NCBI GenBank assembly: GCA_903830015.1
Contig: CAIKSH010000005.1
Coordinates: 1 to 5,978, forward strand
Length of the DNA: 5,978 bases
From: an uncultured Solirubrobacterales bacterium
GTDB lineage: Bacteria > Actinomycetota > Thermoleophilia > Solirubrobacterales > Solirubrobacteraceae
Reading direction: 5' to 3'
In this document: piece by piece, positions 1 through 5,173 of the stretch
Layout of the letters: every line of letters begins with the position of its first letter
Position numbering within the stretch: position 1 is the stretch's first letter
Notes under the pieces: model-generated
Seen by the model: the letters and a program-made list of their open reading frames with translations, nothing else
Told to the model about the DNA's origin: nothing
Database searches by the model: none
Position numbers and translations under genes: made by a program

Positions 1-848
1 GCCCGGCGCCAGCCGTCCCCGTAGCCGACCGGCACCGTGGCGATCGTGGTCTCCCGGTCGGCGACGAACGCGCGGCCGTAGCCGACGCTCTGGCCCGGCT
101 CGCAGGGCTTGACCGCGCCGGCCCAGGAGCGCAGCTCGAGCGCCGGCTCCAGCCTCCGGGCGCCGGCGTCCGACCCGAACGGGTCGAGGCCGTAGAGCGC
201 GACTCCGGAGCGGACCATGTCGAAGGCGCAGGAGGGTTCGCGCAGGACCGCGGCGCTGTTGGCGGCGTGGACGAGCGCGTCGGGATACCGGTCGGCCAGG
301 GGCACGGCCCAGTCGCGAAAGCGCGCCAGCTGCTCGTCGAAGAACGGGTCACCCGGGCGGTCTGCGGTGGCAAAGTGGGTCATCAGGCCGGCCAGCCGGC
401 AGCTGCCTGACCCGGCGATCCGCTCGGCGATCGCCGTCGCCTCATCGGCGCTGCGGGTACCCAGGCGCCCCATGCCCGAGTCGTACTTGACGTGCAGCGG
501 CGCGCCGCCCAGCTCCTCGACCAGGCCTGCGAACTCCGCGGTCCAGGCCACCAGGTCGGCGCCGGCCTCTACGGCCACCGCCGTCTCTTCGGGGGTCAGG
601 GCACCCATCACCAGTACCGGCGCCTTGAAGCCGGCCTCGCGTAGCTCTGCCGCTTCGCCGGCTGAGGCCACGGCCAGCCAGCTGGCGCCCCCGGCCAGCG
701 CTGCGCGGGCCGCGGGCACCGCCCCGTGGCCGAACCCGTCGGCCTTGACTACCGCACAGACGATCGCGCCGCCGGCGGCCTCGTCGACCAGCGCCGTGTT
801 GCGCTCGATCGCGGCCAGGTTTACGGAGGCGACGGCCCGCTCAGCCAC
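1..848 (-). CDS. alr: Alanine racemase, N-terminal part (3' end cut by window edge)
   Basis: PLP-dependent fold-III enzyme that interconverts L- and D-alanine in the cytoplasm, supplying D-Ala for peptidoglycan. The reverse strand stays open for 282 codons from a GTG at 848-846 to the window edge. Visible motifs are AVVKADGFGHG at about residues 32-42, with Lys35 as the expected PLP Schiff-base lysine; HVKYDSGMGRLG at 119-130, with Lys121 at the usual carbamylated-lysine position and Arg128; the HFATAD histidine (158); HAANSAA (194-200); RSGVALYG (213-220), with the pyridine-contacting Arg213; and PVGYGDGW (273-280), with Tyr276 as the expected second catalytic base. The family is usually about 370 residues, so roughly the last 90 lie outside. 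The start follows the CBS-gene stop by 7 bases, with only a weak GGGG upstream. One oddity is Phe39 where the motif usually has Tyr. Family assignment is very secure. Confidence 0.96.
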   Translation of the reverse strand, partial: MAERAVASVNLAAIERNTALVDEAAGGAIVCAVVKADGFGHGAVPAARAALAGGASWLAVASAGEAAELREAGFKAPVLVMGALTPEETAVAVEAGADLVAWTAEFAGLVEELGGAPLHVKYDSGMGRLGTRSADEATAIAERIAGSGSCRLAGLMTHFATADRPGDPFFDEQLARFRDWAVPLADRYPDALVHAANSAAVLREPSCAFDMVRSGVALYGLDPFGSDAGARRLEPALELRSWAGAVKPCEPGQSVGYGRAFVADRETTIATVPVGYGDGWRR

Positions 849-855
849 GGCGCCC

Positions 856-1323
856 CTAGCGGTCTTCCAGCAGGGCCTCGAGGACGTCGACTCGGGTTAC
901 GACGCCAACGAGGTGTCCCTCGTCGTCGACCACGGGCAGGCGGTTGTGGCGATGCTCGGAGATCAGGTGTCCGGCGTCGTGCGCGGTGGCGTCAGCGGTG
1001 ATGGTGATCGGGTCATCGGTCATGAGCTCCGACGCCGTCCCGGCGATCGACTTGCGGACCCGCTCTTCCCAGTGCTTGACCGAGCCAAGGTAGATGACCC
1101 CGCCCATGATCTGGACGCTGGGCGGCGGGTCGACGTCGTCAGGCTCGTCGAAGAGCAGGAGGTCGCTCTCGGTGATGATCCCAAGCAGGATCCCGTCATC
1201 GTCGACCACGGGAAGGCCCGGCAGCTCGTTCTCGTGCATGAGCTCGACGATCCGCTCGACTCCCTCTTCGGGGCCGACCGAAACCGGATCGGCATCCATG
1301 ATCTCGCTGACGCTTGCGGACAT
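856..1323 (-). CDS. Stand-alone two-CBS-domain protein, probable nucleotide-responsive regulator
   Basis: A 155-residue soluble protein built of two CBS domains, about residues 4-60 and 97-153. Each ends in the typical pattern: LPVVDDDG then GIITESDLL in the first, and LPVVDDEG then GVVTRVDVLEA in the second. The Thr/Ser-x-x-Asp residues usually contact the ribose or phosphate of bound adenine nucleotides. Between them lies a linker of about 36 residues (61-96) containing GGVIYLGSVKHWEERVRKS. I recall similar linkers in other small CBS proteins, so it is probably a family trait, not a foreign insertion. There is no signal peptide, membrane segment or fused effector domain. Paired CBS domains (Bateman modules) typically bind AMP, ATP or SAM; ligand and partner here are unknown. 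The ATG start lies 15 bases after the nnr stop with no Shine-Dalgarno sequence, but with a TANNNT hexamer 6 bases upstream. Domain call is secure; function is not. Confidence 0.93.
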   Translation of the reverse strand: MSASVSEIMDADPVSVGPEEGVERIVELMHENELPGLPVVDDDGILLGIITESDLLLFDEPDDVDPPPSVQIMGGVIYLGSVKHWEERVRKSIAGTASELMTDDPITITADATAHDAGHLISEHRHNRLPVVDDEGHLVGVVTRVDVLEALLEDR

Positions 1324-1329
1324 GGGCGC

Positions 1330-1335
1330 AGCGTA
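1330..1335 (-). promoter_or_regulatory. Putative -10 element of a leaderless promoter for the CBS-domain gene
   Basis: On the minus strand TACGCT fits the actinobacterial TANNNT -10 consensus. It is followed by exactly six bases (GCGCCC) and then the ATG of the CBS gene. That spacing would place the transcription start at or next to the A of ATG, as in leaderless mRNAs. No ribosome binding site is visible. No good -35 is seen 17-18 bases upstream, where the sequence lies in the end of nnr. This is inferred from pattern and spacing only. Confidence 0.4.
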
Positions 1336-1338
1336 CCG

Positions 1339-2859
1339 CTACGCCCAGGCACGCGGCAGGGCGGCCACCACGTCCCCGGCCACCACGCCTTCCGGGCCGA
1401 TCCGCTCGGCCGCTATGCCGCCGGCCCGGGCATGGAGCCGGACGGCGGCGCAGGCGGCGGCGAAGGGATCGAGCCCCCGAGCCAGCATCGCGGAAACCAC
1501 CCCGGTCAGCACGTCGCCGGTGCCCGCCGTGGCCAGGGCCGGGCTCGCGCCGGGGCTCACGCCGACCAGGCCCCCGGGCTCGGCCACGAGGCTGTCAACG
1601 CCCTTGAGGACCACAACGGCTCCGCTGCGGGCGGCCGCCTTGCGGACGTGCTCCAGCCGGCGGGCCCGCACGCGCTTGGACGACGTTCCGAGCAGCCGGG
1701 CCAGCTCGCCCTCGTGCGGCGTGCAGACCAGGCCGCCCCGGTGCTTGCGCAGCTGCTCGGGATGGCCGGCAAACGCCCCCAGGCCGTCGGCGTCGAGGAC
1801 CATCGGCGCGCGGATATCCCGGACCACCCGGCGGGCAAAGCCGTGGGCACCGTCGCTGCGGCCCAGCCCGGGGCCCACGGCAACGGCGCCGGGCCGAGAG
1901 GCGACCGAGTCGGCGAGCTCCCCGGCTCCGGCCGGCCGCAGATGGCCGTCGCGGCCCTCCAGCGACATCTGCATCTCCTCGACCAGGTGGGCGGCGACCA
2001 CCGGCTGCTCGCTGGCGGGGACGCAGGCCGTCACGTACCCGGCGCCGGAACGCGCGGCCGCCCGGGAGGCCAGCACGGTGGCCCCCGTAAGGCCGACCGA
2101 ACCGCCGGCCACGTAGACGTGGCCGCTGGTGAACTTGTTCGACTGCGGCCCGCGCCTGGGCACCAGGGCGAGCACCGGGGCGTCTTCGATCAGGCCGGCC
2201 TCAGGCTCCTCCACCGGGGCTCCGGGCGGAATGCCGATCTCGATCACTCGAACGAACCCGGCGGCGTCGCGGCCGGGGTTGACGTGGAGCCCGACCTTGT
2301 CCAGGTGGAAGGTCGCCGTCGCGTAGGCGCTCACGTACGCACCCCCGGCCTCGCCGGTCGACGCGTCAATTCCGCTTGGGATGTCGACGGAGACCACGGG
2401 CACCGCTGCCGCCGCGACCGCCTCTATCGCCTTTCCGATTCGTCCCCGGGGCCGGCCGGTGAATCCGGTGCCCAGCAGCGCGTCGACGATGACCGCCGCA
2501 CCCTCGAGCCACTCGGGCGCGAATTCCGCCGGAGCCGGTCCGGGCAGGGCGGCCCGCTGGGTGGCCGCATCGGGGGAAAGCTTCTCCGGGTTGCCGGCGT
2601 CAAGAACCACGACCTCGCGGCCCGAGCCCCGCAGGATCCGCGCCGCCGCATAGCCGTCACCACCGTTGTTGCCCGAGCCGCAGACGACGACCACGCGCCC
2701 CGCCGGAACTGATTCCTGAACGAGCCTGGCCACGCCCTGCGAGGCGTTCTCCATCAGGGTGAGCGACGGGACCCCCATCTCGGATATCGCCCACCGGTCG
2801 GCCTCCCGGCAGCGCTCGGCGTCGGAGAGCGGAGAGAGCCACGCAGGAAAGCCGCTCAC
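1339..2859 (-). CDS. nnr: Bifunctional NAD(P)H-hydrate epimerase / ADP-dependent NAD(P)H-hydrate dehydratase
   Basis: A metabolite-repair enzyme of 506 residues. The N-terminal YjeF_N (NnrE) domain, about 10-215, epimerises R- and S-NAD(P)HX; the C-terminal carbohydrate-kinase-like (NnrD) domain, about 225-503, dehydrates S-NAD(P)HX back to NAD(P)H using ADP in bacterial members. NnrE motifs seen are LMENAS (35-40), GSGNNGGDGY (61-70), VDALLGTG (125-132) and VDIPSGID (158-165). NnrD motifs seen are SNKFTSGHVYVAGGS (240-254), GPGLG (329-333), LDADGL (355-360), TPHEGE (380-385) and ATAGTGDVLTG (443-453), with Asp449 in the GTGD site. Length and two-domain order match the fused family. The GTG start shares GTGA with the acpS stop, a four-base overlap that indicates translational coupling and fixes the start. 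Both active sites look intact. Confidence 0.96.
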   Translation of the reverse strand: MSGFPAWLSPLSDAERCREADRWAISEMGVPSLTLMENASQGVARLVQESVPAGRVVVVCGSGNNGGDGYAAARILRGSGREVVVLDAGNPEKLSPDAATQRAALPGPAPAEFAPEWLEGAAVIVDALLGTGFTGRPRGRIGKAIEAVAAAAVPVVSVDIPSGIDASTGEAGGAYVSAYATATFHLDKVGLHVNPGRDAAGFVRVIEIGIPPGAPVEEPEAGLIEDAPVLALVPRRGPQSNKFTSGHVYVAGGSVGLTGATVLASRAAARSGAGYVTACVPASEQPVVAAHLVEEMQMSLEGRDGHLRPAGAGELADSVASRPGAVAVGPGLGRSDGAHGFARRVVRDIRAPMVLDADGLGAFAGHPEQLRKHRGGLVCTPHEGELARLLGTSSKRVRARRLEHVRKAAARSGAVVVLKGVDSLVAEPGGLVGVSPGASPALATAGTGDVLTGVVSAMLARGLDPFAAACAAVRLHARAGGIAAERIGPEGVVAGDVVAALPRAWA

Positions 2860-3212
2860 CCGGCCACCACCACGGCCCCGGCCATTCCGCGGGAGTGGGT
2901 GAGCGAGCAGCTCAGGCTCAAACCGGCCTCTTCGGCCCGGCGGGCAGCCACTCCCGAAAGGCGCAGTCTCGGCGCGCCGGACGGCGAGGTGAGGACCTCG
3001 AAGTCGAGTGGGCGAAGGACGTCCAGCTCGAGCGCCTTGCTCGCCGCCTCCTTGGCACAGAACCGGGCCGCCAGGTGCTGCGCCGGCCGTGCGCGCTCCG
3101 ACGCCCAGTCGAGCTCAGCCGGGGTGAACAGGCGCGCGGCCAGTCCCGGGCGGCGCCCTATTGCCCGCTCCAGGCGGGCGATCTCGAGCAGGTCGATGCC
3201 GACTTGCGTCAC
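2856..3212 (-). CDS. acpS: Holo-[acyl-carrier-protein] synthase (4'-phosphopantetheinyl transferase)
   Basis: Transfers 4'-phosphopantetheine from CoA to the serine of acyl carrier protein, activating fatty-acid synthesis; AcpS-type enzymes work as trimers. The 118-residue length is normal for the family. GIDLLEIARLER (5-16) carries the Mg-binding Asp7, and LAARFCAKEAASKAL (47-61) carries Lys54 and the second metal ligand Glu55. The C-terminal SCSLTHSRGMAGAVVV (101-116) is the conserved S-L-(S/T)-H strand. The glycine-rich G-T-G turn that usually follows the KAL helix is absent and the next segment is short, so this is a divergent lineage version. The GTG start is the first usable start after the glmS stop (46-base gap) and has no Shine-Dalgarno sequence, but a TANNNT hexamer lies 6 bases upstream. 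The 3' end overlaps nnr by four bases. Confidence 0.94.
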   Translation of the reverse strand: MTQVGIDLLEIARLERAIGRRPGLAARLFTPAELDWASERARPAQHLAARFCAKEAASKALELDVLRPLDFEVLTSPSGAPRLRLSGVAARRAEEAGLSLSCSLTHSRGMAGAVVVAG

Positions 3213-3218
3213 GGGGTG

Positions 3219-3224
3219 AATCTA
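3219..3224 (-). promoter_or_regulatory. Putative -10 element of a leaderless promoter for acpS-nnr
   Basis: In the 46-base gap between glmS and acpS, the minus strand reads TAGATT, then CACCCC (six bases), then the GTG start of acpS. TANNNT six bases before a start codon is the classic leaderless arrangement in Actinobacteria, with transcription beginning at the first base of the start codon. No Shine-Dalgarno sequence is present. The expected -35 position is CCGGCC-like and gives no support. A promoter here would let acpS-nnr be made independently of glmMS. Inferred, not demonstrated. Confidence 0.45.
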
Positions 3225-3258
3225 TCCCGTGGCCCGCGTTCGGCCGGCCGGAAAATTG

Positions 3259-5121
3259 CTATTCGACGGTGACCGTCTTGGCGAGATTGCGGGGCTGGTC
3301 CACGTTCAGGCCGCGAAGCCGGGCGATCCGGTAGGCGAGCAGCTGAAGCGGAATCACGGCCAGCAGGGGCTGCAGGATCCAGTCGGTCTCGGGAATAGCG
3401 ATCACCGAGTCGGCCTGCTCGGCGATCGTCGCGTTGCCTTCGGTGGCCACGGCGATCAGGTGGGCACCCCGGGCACGGACCTCCTGCATGTTCGATATGA
3501 CCTTCTCAAGCACCGGCGAGTCGGTGGCGACGGTGACCACCGGCGTCTCCTCGCTCAGCAGCGCGATCGGCCCGTGCTTCATCTCCCCGGCCGAGTAGGC
3601 GTCGGTGGAGATGTAGGAGACCTCCTTCAGCTTGAGCGCCCCCTCGTGGGCCACGGCGACGCCGGCGTGGCGACCGAGGTAGAGGAAGAAGTCGGCCTCC
3701 CAGAGTCCGGCGGCAATCTGCTGGATCGGCTCATCGACGTTTTCGAGCAGGCGCGTGATGAAGCTCGGCACCTGCTTGAGCTGCCCGACCAGCTCCGTGC
3801 GGGCCGCATCATCGAGCGTGCCGTGGAGTTCGGCGAGCCGAAGCGCCAGCAGGTACATGACGGCCACCTGACAGACGAAGGTCTTGGTCGCGGCAACCGA
3901 GACCTCGAGGCCGGCTCGCGTGTAGAGAACCCCGTCGGCATCGCGCGTGGCCTGGGAGCCCATGATGTTGGTGACCGCCAGCACCGTGGCTCCCCGCTCC
4001 CGGGCCAGCCTCATGGCGGCGAGCGTGTCGGCTGTCTCTCCCGACTGGGTGATGCCGATGACCAGGTCCCCGGGCCCGACGATCGGGTTGCGGTAGCGGT
4101 ACTCGGAGGCGATCTCCACGTCCACCGGCACCCGGGCCAGCTCCTCGATCACGTACCGGCCGATCAGGCCCGCGTGGTAGGAGGTGCCGCAGGCCACGAC
4201 GACTATCCGCCGCGCCCCGCGGAGCTGATCGTCGTCCAGGGCGCCCTCGTCGTTCAGGTCCACCCCGTCGTCGCGCACGGTCCGGTCGGCGATCGTCTCG
4301 GCGACCGCGTCCGGCTGCTCGTGGATCTCCTTGAGCATGAAGGTCTCGTAGCCGCCCTTCTCGGCCGTCTCCTCGTCCCAGTCGATCGTCGTAACCTCTC
4401 GCTCGACCGGCGTTCCGTCCGCGTCGGTGAACGCAGTCCCGTCGGCGCTGACCGAGACCACCTCCCCGTCCTCGACGTACTGGACCTGGCGGGTCTCGGA
4501 GAGGAAGGCGGGCACCGCCGAGGCCAGGAAGTTCTCGCCCTCTCCCACTCCGACGATAAGTGGGCACTCGCAGCGGGCGCCGACCAGGAGCCCCGGGGCC
4601 TCGGTGCTCATGGCGACGAAGGCGAAGTGGCCCTCCAGCCGGGCGAAGGCGGCGCGCACGGCGGCGGCCAGGTCGCCGTCGAGCCGGGAGGCGACCAGGT
4701 GGGCGATCACCTCGGCGTCGGTCTCCGAGGTGAAGACCGCACCTGCCCCCGCCAGCTCTTCGCGCAGCTCGAGGTAGTTCTCGACGATCCCGTTGACCAC
4801 GACGTGCACGTGGTCGGAAGTGTCGAAGTGCGGATGGGCGTTGGCCTCGTTAACCCGCCCGTGCGTGGCCCAGCGGGTATGGCCGATGCCGATCGTCGAC
4901 TCACGGGCGAGCGTGGCCACCGGCCCGTCGTTACCCGACCGCGCCTCCACGGCCCGGCGCAGGTGTTCAAGGTTGCCGACCGCCCTGACCGCCTCGATCT
5001 GGCCGTCGGCCATCACCGATATGCCCGCCGAGTCGTATCCGCGGTACTCCAGGCGCGCCAGGCCGGCCAGGAGAAGCTCCTCGGCCGAGCGGTCGCCCAC
5101 GTATCCGACGATGCCGCACAT
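3259..5121 (-). CDS. glmS: Glutamine--fructose-6-phosphate aminotransferase (isomerizing)
   Basis: Cytoplasmic enzyme that makes glucosamine-6-phosphate from fructose-6-phosphate and glutamine, the committing step to UDP-GlcNAc. At 620 residues it is full length (E. coli about 609). Cys2, exposed after Met removal, is the glutaminase nucleophile in MCGIVGYVG, and this fixes the ATG start. The class-II glutaminase domain (2 to about 240) shows YRGYDSAG (26-33), HTRWATHG (81-88), NGIVENY (110-116) and SETDAE (132-137). After KGGYETFMLKEIHEQP (255-270) come two SIS domains: ACGTS (310-314), SEYRYRNP (339-346) and TQSGET (359-364), then HEGALKLKE (492-500) with Lys497 and Glu500, EMKHGP (513-518) with His516, and the C-terminal DQPRNLAKTVTVE with Lys615. 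All catalytic residues are present. It follows glmM by 52 bases. No Shine-Dalgarno sequence is seen; a hairpin abuts the start. Confidence 0.98.
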   Translation of the reverse strand: MCGIVGYVGDRSAEELLLAGLARLEYRGYDSAGISVMADGQIEAVRAVGNLEHLRRAVEARSGNDGPVATLARESTIGIGHTRWATHGRVNEANAHPHFDTSDHVHVVVNGIVENYLELREELAGAGAVFTSETDAEVIAHLVASRLDGDLAAAVRAAFARLEGHFAFVAMSTEAPGLLVGARCECPLIVGVGEGENFLASAVPAFLSETRQVQYVEDGEVVSVSADGTAFTDADGTPVEREVTTIDWDEETAEKGGYETFMLKEIHEQPDAVAETIADRTVRDDGVDLNDEGALDDDQLRGARRIVVVACGTSYHAGLIGRYVIEELARVPVDVEIASEYRYRNPIVGPGDLVIGITQSGETADTLAAMRLARERGATVLAVTNIMGSQATRDADGVLYTRAGLEVSVAATKTFVCQVAVMYLLALRLAELHGTLDDAARTELVGQLKQVPSFITRLLENVDEPIQQIAAGLWEADFFLYLGRHAGVAVAHEGALKLKEVSYISTDAYSAGEMKHGPIALLSEETPVVTVATDSPVLEKVISNMQEVRARGAHLIAVATEGNATIAEQADSVIAIPETDWILQPLLAVIPLQLLAYRIARLRGLNVDQPRNLAKTVTVE

Positions 5122-5123
5122 CG

Positions 5124-5145
5124 GCCCGCAGCCTAGCTGCCGGGC
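5124..5145 (-). promoter_or_regulatory. Hairpin abutting the glmS start codon
   Basis: In transcript sense the glmM-glmS gap contains a left arm GCCCGGCAGC, loop TAG and right arm GCTGCGGGC. This gives nine Watson-Crick pairs with one bulged G. The stem ends two bases before the glmS ATG. No U-run follows, so it is not a canonical intrinsic terminator. If transcribed as part of the glmM-glmS message it would fold over the region where a ribosome must load. Whether it regulates glmS or is a by-product of GC-rich sequence cannot be told from one genome. Confidence 0.35.
5130..5135 (-). promoter_or_regulatory. Possible -10 element upstream of glmS
   Basis: The minus strand reads TAGGCT followed by eight bases and then the glmS ATG. 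It fits TANNNT, but the spacing is one or two bases longer than ideal for a leaderless start, and it sits in the loop and right arm of the hairpin described at 5124-5145. No -35 match is visible. It is the weakest of three such sites, noted because the same arrangement occurs before acpS and the CBS gene. Confidence 0.28.
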
Positions 5146-5173
5146 GGGATGGCGCCGCCGCTGAGGGCCTGCT

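Noticed and set aside
853..858. TAGGGG before alr as a fourth -10-like site
   Set aside because: It lacks the final T, overlaps the CBS stop codon and lies only four bases from the GTG. It does not fit the leaderless pattern.
217..2712. Open reading frame of 831 codons on the plus strand
   Set aside because: It runs antisense across alr, the CBS gene and most of nnr, all of which have clear family motifs. The translation is low-complexity and rich in Arg, Gly, Ala and Pro with no recognisable domain. Long antisense frames of this kind are expected in very GC-rich coding DNA.
3241..3250. Palindrome CGGCCGGCCG in the glmS-acpS gap
   Set aside because: It is a perfect self-complementary ten-mer, but short, with no loop and no second copy seen, and made only of G and C in a GC-rich genome. 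It is too weak to call an operator.
3251..3277. Terminator-like element at the end of glmS: GACGG-TCA-CCGTC stem and a TTTT run after the stop
   Set aside because: The stem is only five pairs, lies in codons for the conserved C-terminal KTVTVE, and the T-run is nine bases beyond the stem and only four long. This is coding constraint rather than a convincing terminator.
3229..5136. Open reading frame of 635 codons on the plus strand opposite glmS
   Set aside because: It mirrors nearly the whole of glmS and shows no family motif. Its openness follows from codon bias of the true gene on the other strand.
5122..5173. glmS ribozyme or other riboswitch ahead of glmS
   Set aside because: The gap is only 52 bases, much shorter than the ribozyme, and I see no matching core. 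Only the simple hairpin is supported.
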